A DNA stretch of 48,927 nucleotides from a bacterium (GCA_016125085.1 WGMM01000044.1:1-48927), one strand, 5' to 3'. Positions 34,439-44,730 are shown, counted from the first letter of the stretch. The notes: a model not told the origin generated them from the sequence alone. Program-made: numbers and translations.

Positions 34439-37400
34439 ATGAAACAGCCCGAACCGGATCTTGAGGAACTTTTCTTCGCCGCCCTGGAAATCGAAAACCC
34501 GGCCGCCCGTGCGGCGTTTCTTCAGCGTCATGCCGTTAACGAACGCGCCCAGCGAGAGATCGAAGAACTCCTCGCGCTTGACTCCCTGGCGAACGGCTTC
34601 CTCGAATCGCCGCCGCTCTCAGTCCCTCAGATCGACTTATCGGTCGATCAGCAGGCCGGCACGAAGATCGGCCCGTACAAGCTGATCGAACCGATCGGCG
34701 ATGGCGGCATGGGTATCGTCTGGATGGCCGAACAAAGTGAGCCTGTCCGCCGCAAGGTCGCGCTTAAGGTCATCAAGCCCGGCATGGACACAAAACAGGT
34801 CCTTGCCCGGTTCGAGGCCGAACGCCAGGCCCTGGCCATGATGGACCACCCCAATATCGCCCGCGTCTTCGACGGCGGGACCACCGCCCAGGGCCGGCCG
34901 TTCTTCGTCATGGAACTCGTCCGCGGGATCCCCATCACCGATTATTGCGACCGCGAACGGCTCGTTGTCGAAGACCGTCTCAACCTCTTTATGCTCGTCT
35001 GCCGAGCCGTCCAGCACGCCCATCAGAAGGGAATCATTCACCGTGACCTGAAGCCCACGAATATCCTCGTGACGGTCATTGACGGCGAGCCGGTGCCCAA
35101 AGTCATCGACTTCGGCGTGGCCAAGGCCATCGGAGACTCCCTCACCGATCGCACGCTATGCACAGGTTTCCATCAGTTCGTCGGTACGCCAATGTATATG
35201 AGCCCCGAGCAGGCCGCCCTGTCGGGCGTGGACATCGATACCCGCAGCGACATTTACAGCCTGGGCGTTCTGCTTTACGAACTTCTCACCGGCACCACTC
35301 CATTCGATTCGTGGACGCTCAAACAGGCCACCTTCGACGAGATGCGGCGGATGATCCGCGAGGACGAACCGCTACGGCCAAGCCTGCGTCTCAGTTCGCT
35401 GGGCGACACTCGAACGACCGTGGCCGATGCCCGACGATCGGAGCCGAGACGGCTAGGTTCGAAGCTGAAAGGCGAGCTGGACTGGATCGTGATGAAGGCG
35501 CTGGAGAAGGACCGGAAACGGCGTTATGAGTCATCGGGCGATCTTGCGGCCGACGTCGGGCGTTATCTGAGCGGAAGCCCGGTTGCGGCCGTGCCGGCAA
35601 GCCGGACTTACCGATTTCGCAAGTTCGCCCGTCGGCATCAGGTCTTTCTTTCGACCGTCTCGGTCGTGGGGCTGACACTTGCTTCAGCGACCAGCCTGAG
35701 CACATGGCTTGCTCTGAGGGCGATCCGGGCCGAACGGAATTCCGAAGCCTCCCGCATCCTGGCCGAACACCGATTGCAGTTCTCGGAACGGCATCTTTAT
35801 GCATCTCGACTGCGCGATGCGCGGAAAGCCATTGACGACCGCCAGGTCGAACTCGCTCAGGAGATTCTCAAAGACGCCAGCACATCTGCCGAGGGCAATG
35901 ACCTGCGAGATTTCGCCTGGCATTATCTGCAGGGTCAAGCCACCAGGGACATCGTCGTCTACCCGGATATCGTGAGCTACCAGGGCCATTTCGGCAGCGT
36001 GCGATCGCCGATTCTGCTTGAGGGTGACCAGCGGATCGCGTACGACAATGGAGCCGGCGAGATTGCGATCGTCGACATGGCCACCGGCCAGCTCTCGGAC
36101 GTCCTGAAGGGGAATTACCGCCGGGTGGAGGCCCTGGCGGTATCTCCCGACGGCCGCACGCTCGTATCGGCAGGGAAATCCACGGAGTCCGACCAGACCA
36201 GCGAGGTCCTCATCCGGAGCATGCCTTCCGGCGCAATCGTGGGAAGGTTCGATATTTCCGCCATCGGCTTCAAAAGACTCAGGATCTCAAATTCGGGGCG
36301 CATTCTCTATCTCGGCACATATACTCGAGACGGCATGATTTTTGACTTTCTTTACGACATTGGGTCCGACCCGGCCCACTCGAAACTGCTCGGCAAGTAC
36401 CCGTACGGCGAATTCACGTTTCCGACCGGGGACGACCAAGCCTTTCGTCACCGGCTTGGAGCCAAGGTCGAGAAGGTCGATCTCATCACCGGGAAAGTCC
36501 GCAAATTTGCCCTGCCACGTTCCGAAGAGATTGCCTGGTGCGAAGTTTCGCCAGATGGAGCCATTTTCGCACAAATCGATGGCGGCCGAAGCGATATCGT
36601 TCTGAACGACACGGCCACCGGAGCCGAAATCGACCGGATCCATGCCTGTGAGGCGATCTTGTCCGGAACGAGCTTTTTGTGGACTTCCGATCATGCCGCA
36701 ACCGTGGTAATGCAGACCGCATCGAAACGGATTTTCATCTGGGACCGTACAAGCCGAACCACAGCGATGATCGTTCCGGAAGGTACGGATCGCGAAGAAT
36801 CGAGTGTCGTATGCGCTCTCTCGGCCGATGGCCGGTACCTCGCCCTGACGACCTGGGGTATTCCCGGCGGGCAGACGCCGGTTCGTGTTTTCGACGTTCG
36901 AACAGGCGAGGTCGTGGCGACCTTCAGCGGGCGGCACGATACGATCCATGAAATGAAATTCGCCCCGGATGGCCAGTCGATTTACCTGATCGGAGGGCAT
37001 GCGATCAAGCAATGGAAGCTGTTTCCCGCCCCTTCCATAGAACTGGCCGGCCATCAGGACGAAGCCTGGTGTCTGGCATTCACGCCCGACAGCCGATATT
37101 TGTTGAGCGGTAGCGATAATTCGGACGAACCCAAGACTCTCAAGCTCTGGAGCGTCGCGGGCGGTGAACTCGTCACCTCCGGCCGCCCGCATCTCGCGAC
37201 GCTTTCGACAATGGCGATATCGCCCGATGGTCAGCGGCTGGTTACGGGGGGCTTGATCGAGAAACGAAACTTGAGACTCTTTGACATCAGCTTCCTCACG
37301 GACGCGAAACGCTGGAAAGACGGCCGCTCTCTTCCCGGGCGATCGAGCCTCGTTCGTACCGTGGCCTTCAGCCCCGACGGAAAAACCCTGGCCAAATCCG

Positions 37401-37966
37401 GTGACGATCGCAAAATCCACCTGTTCGATGGCTTTACGATGGCAGCTCGGGCTGTGCTCTCAGGGCACACCGATAAAGTACGCCAGATTGCCTTCAGCCC
37501 CGATGGCAAGACCCTGGCGTCAGCCGCCAATGACGGCTCGGTGCGACTTTGGGATCTTGCCTCGCGCAGTCAGATCGCTGCCATCGAAGGCCCGCGACCG
37601 TTCACGACGCTCGCATTCTCGCCGGACGGCACGACGCTCGCCGTGGGTGATCAGACTGGCCTGATCCGGTTCCTTGACCCCGTCACATTATCCGAAAAGG
37701 CCCGGGTCTTCAGCGAGGACAGCGAGCTGCGGTCCGTCGCATACTCGCCCGACGGCCGCATTCTGGCCGCCGCCGGCATGGGCAAGACGATCCGCCTTTG
37801 GGACACGCTGACCCACCAGAACCTGCTCGACCAGAAAGGCCACGAGGCCCAGATCAACGCCCTGGCGTTCTCACCCGACGGAGCAACCCTGGCCTCGTGC
37901 GACCACGCCGGCAAGGTCAAGCTCTGGACCACGAGACAAAGCCACCGTGATCGCGGCCAAGATTGA
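34439..37966 (+). CDS. Ser/Thr protein kinase with C-terminal WD40 repeats, second copy
   Basis: A 1175-residue membrane kinase paralogous to the one at 9426-13052; long strings are identical (VRRKVALKVIKPGMDTKQV, FEAERQALAMMDHPNIARVF). It has the N-terminal helical adaptor (LFFAALEIENPAARAAFLQR), glycine loop GDGGMGIV (87-94), Lys110, HRDLKPTN (201-208), DFG (224-226), a hydrophobic segment (TVSVVGLTLASATSLSTWLA) with a short coil, and about 650 residues of WD40 blades (FSPDGKTLASAANDGSVRLW, AYSPDGRILAAAGMGKTIRL). The last blades match those of the first kinase almost word for word. AAGG precedes the ATG. It probably signals to the adjacent ECF sigma factor. No small TPR ORF follows; the C-terminus ends in a basic HRDRGQD tail. 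Confidence 0.94.
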   Translation: MKQPEPDLEELFFAALEIENPAARAAFLQRHAVNERAQREIEELLALDSLANGFLESPPLSVPQIDLSVDQQAGTKIGPYKLIEPIGDGGMGIVWMAEQSEPVRRKVALKVIKPGMDTKQVLARFEAERQALAMMDHPNIARVFDGGTTAQGRPFFVMELVRGIPITDYCDRERLVVEDRLNLFMLVCRAVQHAHQKGIIHRDLKPTNILVTVIDGEPVPKVIDFGVAKAIGDSLTDRTLCTGFHQFVGTPMYMSPEQAALSGVDIDTRSDIYSLGVLLYELLTGTTPFDSWTLKQATFDEMRRMIREDEPLRPSLRLSSLGDTRTTVADARRSEPRRLGSKLKGELDWIVMKALEKDRKRRYESSGDLAADVGRYLSGSPVAAVPASRTYRFRKFARRHQVFLSTVSVVGLTLASATSLSTWLALRAIRAERNSEASRILAEHRLQFSERHLYASRLRDARKAIDDRQVELAQEILKDASTSAEGNDLRDFAWHYLQGQATRDIVVYPDIVSYQGHFGSVRSPILLEGDQRIAYDNGAGEIAIVDMATGQLSDVLKGNYRRVEALAVSPDGRTLVSAGKSTESDQTSEVLIRSMPSGAIVGRFDISAIGFKRLRISNSGRILYLGTYTRDGMIFDFLYDIGSDPAHSKLLGKYPYGEFTFPTGDDQAFRHRLGAKVEKVDLITGKVRKFALPRSEEIAWCEVSPDGAIFAQIDGGRSDIVLNDTATGAEIDRIHACEAILSGTSFLWTSDHAATVVMQTASKRIFIWDRTSRTTAMIVPEGTDREESSVVCALSADGRYLALTTWGIPGGQTPVRVFDVRTGEVVATFSGRHDTIHEMKFAPDGQSIYLIGGHAIKQWKLFPAPSIELAGHQDEAWCLAFTPDSRYLLSGSDNSDEPKTLKLWSVAGGELVTSGRPHLATLSTMAISPDGQRLVTGGLIEKRNLRLFDISFLTDAKRWKDGRSLPGRSSLVRTVAFSPDGKTLAKSGDDRKIHLFDGFTMAARAVLSGHTDKVRQIAFSPDGKTLASAANDGSVRLWDLASRSQIAAIEGPRPFTTLAFSPDGTTLAVGDQTGLIRFLDPVTLSEKARVFSEDSELRSVAYSPDGRILAAAGMGKTIRLWDTLTHQNLLDQKGHEAQINALAFSPDGATLASCDHAGKVKLWTTRQSHRDRGQD

Positions 37967-38118
37967 CCGGAAATGCTTGGGATGCTTCGTTTCAGGGGCA
38001 GCCGGAAGAATTTCGAAATAATCCGAAATCAGCCGAAGCGATTCGCTGCCAGATTTCGCATTGATTAACGAAGCGATCCGGCATCCGTCTTCGCAAGCAA
38101 CCTCAGGAGTCATCGCAA

Positions 38119-38727
38119 ATGTCGAACATGCACAGAACTCTCAGCCTCTTTGCCACTGCCGTGCTTCTGACCTTCGTCACAAGCGAAGCCCAGGCCCAGA
38201 TCGTGAAACCATTCAAGATCAGCGGCTCAGGCTCTGGGCCCTTCGGCGTTCCGCTACCGGGACAGCCCGCACGGCCTCACTGGGTCGTCGGCGAGGCGAC
38301 TCACCTCGGCCATCACTATGGCGAAGGCACGGTGCAGACGCTCTCCGTCGACCCCGTCTCGCCTCCCGGTACCATCACCGGCCGGTTCGGCAGCGGCAGC
38401 CCGTTCGTCTTCACCGGAGCCAACGGCGACAAGCTCGCGTGCGACTACGGTGACCAGCCGGGCAGCTCAGCGAGCGGCACTTTCGTCCTGACGATCCTTG
38501 ACGTGCTGGGAATCCTGCCCGACGGGAGCCCGATCCTGCTCGTCGAGGCCCTCTGGACAGCCGATTTCGTCGTGAAGCCCGCGATGAGCACCGGCCGGTT
38601 CGCCGGCGCCACCGGCGGCTGGGTGATGTACGCCCGATCGGAGCCGTTCGTCCTCGGCAGCGACCAGCCTGTCTTTTACAGCTGGGAGGGCACGGGACAA
38701 GTCCAGCTCAATCGAGGACGAAGATAA
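38119..38727 (+). CDS. exported hypothetical protein
   Basis: A 202-residue protein with a signal peptide (MSNMHRTLSLFATAVLLTFV, cut near AQA/Q). The mature part is rich in Gly, Ser, Thr and aromatic residues with a beta-barrel-like alternation (TGRFGSGSPFVFTGANGDKL, GTFVLTILDVLGILPDGSPI, TGRFAGATGGWVMYARSEPF). AGGAG at 38103-38107 supports the start. It resembles small secreted planctomycete proteins without known function. It follows the kinase by 152 bases on the same strand, but a shared transcript cannot be shown. Confidence 0.65.
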   Translation: MSNMHRTLSLFATAVLLTFVTSEAQAQIVKPFKISGSGSGPFGVPLPGQPARPHWVVGEATHLGHHYGEGTVQTLSVDPVSPPGTITGRFGSGSPFVFTGANGDKLACDYGDQPGSSASGTFVLTILDVLGILPDGSPILLVEALWTADFVVKPAMSTGRFAGATGGWVMYARSEPFVLGSDQPVFYSWEGTGQVQLNRGRR

Positions 38728-38911
38728 GGCGGAACCCGTCAGGACCGTTGAGTTCCAGGAAGCGGCTTTTCGCCCTGAGCTGGATTCTGACGCGAACGAA
38801 CCGGAACGGCGGGGACTACCTGAAAAGACTCCGCCGTTCTGCCAGCCGTAGATTTCGAAACTGCTGATTACCGGGAAAACCTCAAACGAAACCGATCCGA
38901 GGTACAGACCG

Positions 38912-39940
38912 ATGCGTCACAAAGGTGGATTTACGCTCATCGAGTTGCTTGTCGTCATCGCGATCATCGCTGTGCTCATCGCCCTGCTGCTTCCGGCGGT
39001 GCAGTCCGCCCGTGAGGCGGCGAGGCGTGCGCAGTGCGTGAACAATCTGAAACAGCTGGGACTGGCGATACACAACTATGAGTCGATCCACGGCACGTTG
39101 CCGATCGGGCGAGTCTGGACGCCTCAGCCCGGTTTCCCTTTACCCGGGTTTTTCATGGGGCCGCAGAACACCAACTGGTTTACTCAGATCCTGCCTCAAC
39201 TTGAGCAACAGGCGCTTTACGACGCATTCAATTTTTCGATCGGGCTCGAGGGGGTTCCCGATTCGACGGGAATGCCTTCCGGATTCTCCGTCAATTCCAC
39301 GGTCTTCGGTACGAAGGTTTCATCGATGCAGTGCCCCAGCGACGAGAATCGCCCGCTGCGTGTGACATGGCCGACCAACGGCCGGCAGATCGTCGCACCT
39401 CGTGGAAACTACATGGTCAGTTGGGGCAATACGGTCTGGAGTCAGCTGAACTCAGCGGGCGGAACTGCGACACGCAACCTCCCGGTCTTCCACAGGCGTT
39501 CGGCGTTCGGTCACCAGTCCGTGAGGCTCGCCGGCGTCACCGACGGAACGAGTTCGACGATTTTCACTGCCGAAGTGCTTCAGGGTGACGCAAATGACGC
39601 CCGGGGAGCGATTTGGACTCTGGCGAGCGTCTTTATGACCCGCTTCACGCCCAACGGCACGCGGGATTTCTACGGCGTGGCTGATCCTTCTGGTGGCGGG
39701 GGGGACCGGCTGGGAGACGGGTTCTGCGTGAGCGACCCTACCCACAAGTTGCCGTGCATCACGGTTCCATTTCCTTACTACGATTACTACCAGGCCGCAA
39801 GAAGCCGTCACCCTGGTGGCGTCAATGCCTGTTTCGGAGACGGCTCGGTGCGTTTCGTCAAAGATACGATCGAGGAGCAAGTCTGGGTCGGCTTGAACTC
39901 GATCTCAGGCGGTGAGGTGATCTCCGCGGATTCCTATTGA
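38912..39940 (+). CDS. DUF1559 pseudopilin-like protein
   Basis: A 342-residue protein with a type IV pilin-like prepilin signal: KGGFTLIELLVVIAIIAVLI (cleavage before Phe of GFTLIE), then ALLLPAVQSAREAARRAQCV with NNLKQLGLAIHNYES. These belong to the DUF1559 family, expanded to dozens of copies in planctomycetes. The C-terminus has RHPGGVNACFGDGSVRFVKD, the family's 'H..GGVN..F.DGSVRF' signature, so the gene is full length. Substrates and location are unknown; assembly by a type II/IV-like system is inferred. GAGG at 38899-38902 precedes the ATG. The kinase-AAA gene starts 34 bases after its stop. Confidence 0.95.
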   Translation: MRHKGGFTLIELLVVIAIIAVLIALLLPAVQSAREAARRAQCVNNLKQLGLAIHNYESIHGTLPIGRVWTPQPGFPLPGFFMGPQNTNWFTQILPQLEQQALYDAFNFSIGLEGVPDSTGMPSGFSVNSTVFGTKVSSMQCPSDENRPLRVTWPTNGRQIVAPRGNYMVSWGNTVWSQLNSAGGTATRNLPVFHRRSAFGHQSVRLAGVTDGTSSTIFTAEVLQGDANDARGAIWTLASVFMTRFTPNGTRDFYGVADPSGGGGDRLGDGFCVSDPTHKLPCITVPFPYYDYYQAARSRHPGGVNACFGDGSVRFVKDTIEEQVWVGLNSISGGEVISADSY

Positions 39941-39974
39941 CCTCACGCTTCCTTTCGTGGATCCAGGATTTCCG

Positions 39975-42900
39975 ATGACACGCTCCGAAACCAGGAACGA
40001 TCTCGATCGACAGAGCGATGCGACCAGATCCTTCCGAACCGCGACAGTCGCGGTCACCTCAGTTGCCGAATCGACCGGGGATTCTCATCCGACCACTTCG
40101 CCCGGCCTCGATGCAACCCTCCTGCACGAGCGTTTCCGGATCGGCGCCAGGCTCGGCGAAGGAGGAATGGGTATCGTTTATCGTGCTCGCGACAACCGCG
40201 ACGGCCGTGAAGTCGCCCTGAAACTGATGAAGGGCAACATCGTCGGAACGGCACGCCGTCGTTTCGAACGCGAGTTCCGGTCACTCGCGGCTCTGAGCCA
40301 TCCTCATTGCCTGAGCGTTTACGATTACGGCGAACTTGCCGGCGGCCCCTTTTTCACCATGGAGCTGTTTCCCGGGCAGCCGATCACGAGCCTGATTTCA
40401 AGGCCGCTGGCCGATCGTTTCGAACCGCTGCTGCAATTGACGCACGCGCTGGATTACATTCACAGCCATGCGATCGTCCACCGGGACGTGAAACCATCCA
40501 ACGTGATGGTGCGGCTGGCGGCTCGCGGCGACGGAACGGCGCACTTCGAAACCCGGCTGATGGATTTCGGTCTGGCCAAGTACTATGGCGTTTCGTCCTC
40601 GCTTTCGGCTGAAGCAGGTTTCGTCGGCACGGTCGCTTACTGCGCCCCCGAACAGGTCAATCTCGACGAACTCGATCATCGCGCCGATCTCTATTGCCTG
40701 GGGCTTGTCGCTTACGAACTTCTTGGCGGCCGGTACGCGTTTCCGGAGGCTCGACTGGCCGGCATGCGCCCGCTTCTGCAGGCGCAGCTCAATGAAAAGC
40801 CCCGCCATCTTTCGGAAGTCAATCCGGAAGTTCCTGCGCCGATCGCCGAAGCGGTCATGAAGTATCTGCGAAAGTTACCACGGCGACGCCCCGATTCCGC
40901 TGCTGCATTGCGCGCTGTGATCGCTGGCTATCTTGGGATTGATGAGCGAAGCATCGTTTCTGGCGTATCGCTCGTCGAGTTGCGGCCACGTCTCTCGGTG
41001 ACCGGATTTGTCTGCCGGAGCAAGGAGCAGGAAGCGATCGGCGATTTGTTTCAGCGCAGCCTCCGTCCGTCAAATTTGGCTGATCAGGAGGTGCCTCCAT
41101 CACTGGTTGTCGTAAGTGGCGAACCTGGCATCGGCAAGAGCACCGTGATGCAGGAAGCGGAACGCATCGCGCGCAGGCACGGATGCCAGGTTTTCGAGGG
41201 GCGATGCTTTGACGGCAACCTGTCTCCATTCCAGCCGTTCGTCGAGATTCTCCGCCAGCTGATCGCCGAGATGCGACTTCAGGAACGGAACGAGGCGGTA
41301 GTCCAGGCCGACGACGACCTGACGGGCACACACGTCTCCGACATGCCGGAGCGAGCCCTCGTTCGCTTGCAGGCGATCGTCAAAAACTATCGCGGCGAAC
41401 TGCTCCGAATCGCTCCCGAGTTGCGTAAGTATCTCCCCGGCGAAGCGTACCATCAGGTCGACTATGGGCGTGAAGCCGACTACATCCATCGCGCTCTGTC
41501 GGCATTATTTCTCGAAATCGCTACGATCCAGCCGATCTGCCTGAGCTTCGAAGACCTGCAATGGGCGGACAAGAGTTCGCTCGATCTGCTCCGCCACCTG
41601 GCAGCGGCACTTGCCGAGGCCCGGCGACCGGAATCGGATCGCTCCACGGTTGTACCGCAGTTGATCATCGTTGCCTCGGCCCGAGCGGGCTACGACCAGC
41701 TCGAGTCTTTGATGGCTCAGCTTCGCGACCGTCGGCAAGTTCATGAGATTCGCCTCTCGCTGCTGGTCGAAAGCGAGACTCGCGAAATGATCGCTTTGCG
41801 TCTGAACTGTCTGCCCGAAGAATTGTCCGATGACCTTGTCGCTCGGGTCCACCAACTTTGTGGCGGCAATCCGTTCTTCGTCGCCGAAACGGTACGTGAC
41901 TGGTACGAGAAAAACGCAATCAGCCGAAGCGATAACGCCTGGGTACTTTCCGCAGAAGCGGCGGATAGTACGGATCTCCCCGAAACCGTGCGGGACGTGA
42001 TGCGTTTACGGCTTCAAGGTCTACCGCCCAAGGTGCAGCAGGTGATCAACGCGTCCGCGGTGATCGGGGTGTTGGTCGAGATCGACTGCCTGAAAGAAGT
42101 CTTGCCTGACTTGAGTGAGACGGATGTTCTCGACGCGATCGATATGCTCATTCCACGCCGTGTGTTCCGCGAAACAGGCAATGCCGGCCGGGTCGAGTTC
42201 GTACACGATCTCTTGCGAGAAATGCCTCTCGCAGACATGACGGCCTCGCGACGCCGGAGTCTGCATAGGCGAGTCGGCGAACTGCTTGAGCTTCGACGTG
42301 CGACGGGCCAGTTCGTTGCGCCGGCCTTGCTCGCGGAGCACTTCCGAAATGCCGATGAACAGCTCAAAGCGTTCGGATACGGTATGGAGGCTGCTCAAGC
42401 CGCGCTCGATGCTTACGCCTTCAATAACGCCGTGACCCATCTGGAAGATGCACTGAAGCTGCAACCGGACAACGCTGAATCCGCGACGCTCTATCGGTTC
42501 TTCGAAATGCTCGCCACAGCCCACAGCGCCTCCGGCCGGCTCGACGAGGCGATCTCGAATTACGAGAAGGCTCTCGAACATGCGACGAGCGCAATCCAGA
42601 AGGGGCGAGTTCATTACGGGATCGGCGAGGCATACCATCGGAAAGGTGACTTCGAAGCGGCGACCCGGTTCTTTGGACGAGCGCTGTCCGACGTGGGATT
42701 CCCGCGTTCGAATAGCCGCGCCGGACGATTGCTTGATATGTGGATGACATCCGTTTACTTTCACCTTCTTCCCCACTGGTGTCGGCGGCCCGTCAATGGT
42801 CCTGATCGAAATGAGCGGATCGGGCTCGCCATCTCGACCTATCTGCGGCTCTGCCAGATTAACGGGCAGAGAAGCACGTTCGAATACACGCATAACACTT

Positions 42901-43943
42901 ACAAAATCGTGGGGTTCGCGAAACGATTGAGGAGCCCCGAGTTCGTCGCCATCGCGTATTCGAAATTGGGTCTGAATTGCGGGATTTTCGGATTGCATCG
43001 GCTCGGAATGGCCTTCATTCAACGAGCCCGCAAGGCTGCAGAGACGTCTTCCCGTGATGACCTGAAAGCGATGGCCGAGGGGCACATCGGTGGCGCTCTC
43101 TACTTCAGCGGGCGACTCGACGCCGCGGAGTCGCACCTGCTTAATGCGATCCCGGTTCTCGATAAGGTCGGGGACTGGTTCGGTTTCTTCTCGCATCACA
43201 CACTCAGACACCTTTATTCGGTGCGGGGCGACTTCGCCGCAGCGATCGCTGAGGCGGATCGAGAGATCACGACCGCCACGACCCGAGGGGACCGGGAAAC
43301 ACTTTGCTGGGGGCAATACGGCAAGGCCGACGCCCTGGCGCGAGTCGGCCGTATCGTGGAGGCCAATGACATTGCACTTCGTGCGGTCGAGGAACTGGCT
43401 TCATTCCGATCGACGACCGAAGGGATCGCGCTTGGCGTTCTCGGCTTGGTCCGTCTTCAAGCCTCTGACTATGCCGGTGCCCGTGAAGCCTTGGAACGTT
43501 CCCGGACACGCCTATACAAGAGCGCTTTCGTGGTCGAGTTCTCAGGACCGACATTTCCGCTTCTCGTCGAAAGTCTTCTGGGACCTCGATGGTTTATGCC
43601 TGAAACTCAATATGGTCCCGGGCGAACCAGCGCCAGGAAGGCGTGGCGCGAGGCCCGAACTGCCCGAGCTATCGGCAGGCTTTACCCGAACTATTGGCCT
43701 CACGTTTTGCGTGTCAGTGGCCGTGCTGCCCAAGCCCTCGCGAAAACGAACAAGGCTGCTTCATACTTCGAACGCTCCATCGTATCTGCCGAAAAACTCG
43801 GCGCCCGTTACGAGCTAGCCCGCGCCTTGCTCGACGCCTCCCTCGTCATCCCCGACCGTGCCGAGGAATACCGCCGTCGTGGCCAGCAGTTACTCAGCGA
43901 AGTCGGTGGTGTCATCCCGGAGGCCGAAAGTCAACTTTTCTGA
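39975..43943 (+). CDS. Ser/Thr kinase - AAA ATPase - TPR regulator
   Basis: A 1322-residue protein; AGGA 8 bases before the ATG at 39975 favours it over the in-frame GTG at 39957. The kinase domain shows GEGGMGIVYRARD (from 61), catalytic Lys83, HRDVKPSN (HRD 169-171), DFGLAKYYG (from 197) and YCAPEQ. An AAA/STAND-type ATPase follows, with Walker A GEPGIGKS (382-389), Walker B LSFEDLQWADK (acids at 526-527) and CGGNPFFVAETV, then about 550 residues of TPR-like helices (LEDALKLQPDNAESATLYRF, AISNYEKALEHATSAIQKG). This architecture is typical of large soluble bacterial signalling kinases. No transmembrane segment was seen. The target is unknown; it directly follows a DUF1559 gene. Confidence 0.93.
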   Translation: MTRSETRNDLDRQSDATRSFRTATVAVTSVAESTGDSHPTTSPGLDATLLHERFRIGARLGEGGMGIVYRARDNRDGREVALKLMKGNIVGTARRRFEREFRSLAALSHPHCLSVYDYGELAGGPFFTMELFPGQPITSLISRPLADRFEPLLQLTHALDYIHSHAIVHRDVKPSNVMVRLAARGDGTAHFETRLMDFGLAKYYGVSSSLSAEAGFVGTVAYCAPEQVNLDELDHRADLYCLGLVAYELLGGRYAFPEARLAGMRPLLQAQLNEKPRHLSEVNPEVPAPIAEAVMKYLRKLPRRRPDSAAALRAVIAGYLGIDERSIVSGVSLVELRPRLSVTGFVCRSKEQEAIGDLFQRSLRPSNLADQEVPPSLVVVSGEPGIGKSTVMQEAERIARRHGCQVFEGRCFDGNLSPFQPFVEILRQLIAEMRLQERNEAVVQADDDLTGTHVSDMPERALVRLQAIVKNYRGELLRIAPELRKYLPGEAYHQVDYGREADYIHRALSALFLEIATIQPICLSFEDLQWADKSSLDLLRHLAAALAEARRPESDRSTVVPQLIIVASARAGYDQLESLMAQLRDRRQVHEIRLSLLVESETREMIALRLNCLPEELSDDLVARVHQLCGGNPFFVAETVRDWYEKNAISRSDNAWVLSAEAADSTDLPETVRDVMRLRLQGLPPKVQQVINASAVIGVLVEIDCLKEVLPDLSETDVLDAIDMLIPRRVFRETGNAGRVEFVHDLLREMPLADMTASRRRSLHRRVGELLELRRATGQFVAPALLAEHFRNADEQLKAFGYGMEAAQAALDAYAFNNAVTHLEDALKLQPDNAESATLYRFFEMLATAHSASGRLDEAISNYEKALEHATSAIQKGRVHYGIGEAYHRKGDFEAATRFFGRALSDVGFPRSNSRAGRLLDMWMTSVYFHLLPHWCRRPVNGPDRNERIGLAISTYLRLCQINGQRSTFEYTHNTYKIVGFAKRLRSPEFVAIAYSKLGLNCGIFGLHRLGMAFIQRARKAAETSSRDDLKAMAEGHIGGALYFSGRLDAAESHLLNAIPVLDKVGDWFGFFSHHTLRHLYSVRGDFAAAIAEADREITTATTRGDRETLCWGQYGKADALARVGRIVEANDIALRAVEELASFRSTTEGIALGVLGLVRLQASDYAGAREALERSRTRLYKSAFVVEFSGPTFPLLVESLLGPRWFMPETQYGPGRTSARKAWREARTARAIGRLYPNYWPHVLRVSGRAAQALAKTNKAASYFERSIVSAEKLGARYELARALLDASLVIPDRAEEYRRRGQQLLSEVGGVIPEAESQLF

Positions 43944-44730
43944 TCTTCATTTCCACCTTTCCCGCAACTCGAACAAAAACGGCCTGTGGGACGTGGAACG
44001 GAACAAACTTATCGAAGACCTCACGCCCTACTACGGCGCGTGGGTCACGCCCAACGCCGACCCGATTTAGCGACTGCTGCGAAAGGTAGTCGACAAGACC
44101 CCGGACCACAGCCTGCGAGGCGATCTGGCCGGGTGGGAGAAAGTCGTCGAAGGCGAAGTGCGGGCCATTTCCGAAGTGCTCAAGGACGAGAATCTAGTGT
44201 ACGTCAATTCCACGATCGACTTCGGCCGCACGCAAAGCCTGAACGGCCAGCGAGTCCGTCTGCCGCGCGAATCGCTGCGGCACAAAACTGCCAACTACCT
44301 GGGCGGTGCCTTGCTCTTCGCCAGCCTGATGGAGGCCAATTCGCTGAACCCAGGCCTGGTCTTCGTGCCAGGTCATGCCTTGGTGGCATGGCAGAAGCTG
44401 CTGGTGGATTTGGAAGACGACACGGACACCGATCTGCCGAAAAACTGGGACTTTCTGGAAAGGACGATGCTCATTTCCAACGATTCGTTCGGTTGTTCGA
44501 TCGCCAAACGAGGTAAGCGGAAAACGCGCCTTGCGATAGCTCGAAGAGGTTTGAGTGAGGTTGTGCGATCGCCGAAAAACCGATTCCAAAAACTAGTTTT
44601 TGGATCTCCGTTTCCGAACGGAATACACGCCCGATTCTATCTGTCCACATCAAGTTCGGACGAATGTACGGACGTCCTTTCTTACCCGTCATGTCGCGAG
44701 GTCGGGAATGCCCACACCGTGACGAGCTGA
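43930..44730 (+). pseudogene. transglutaminase-like protease fragment with in-frame TAG
   Basis: A frame open from the end of the kinase reads VNFSDLHFHLSRNSNKNGLW, then LIEDLTPYYGAWVTPNADPI, hits TAG at 44068-44070, and continues in the same frame as RLLRKVVDKTPDHSLRGDLA. It then reads VNSTIDFGRTQSLNGQRVRL, PRESLRHKTANYLGGALLFA and SLMEANSLNPGLVFVPGHAL. That last part is the transglutaminase-like domain found in bacterial conflict proteins, where 'GNCID...LF...GHAF' carries Cys and His. Here the Cys position is Tyr (TANYLGG). The TAG looks like a mutated CAG. The match fades near 44500. It is a dead remnant, with the palindrome copy D at 44584 inside its tail. A CHAT protease gene lies 3.4 kb further on. 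Confidence 0.6.
44584..44605. repeat. 22-bp palindrome, copy D
   Basis: Arms TTCCAAAAAC and GTTTTTGGAT around TA, with one mismatch at the outermost left base. It lies at the end of the transglutaminase-like remnant and about 290 bases beyond the stop of the second DUF1552 tail. Confidence 0.72.
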
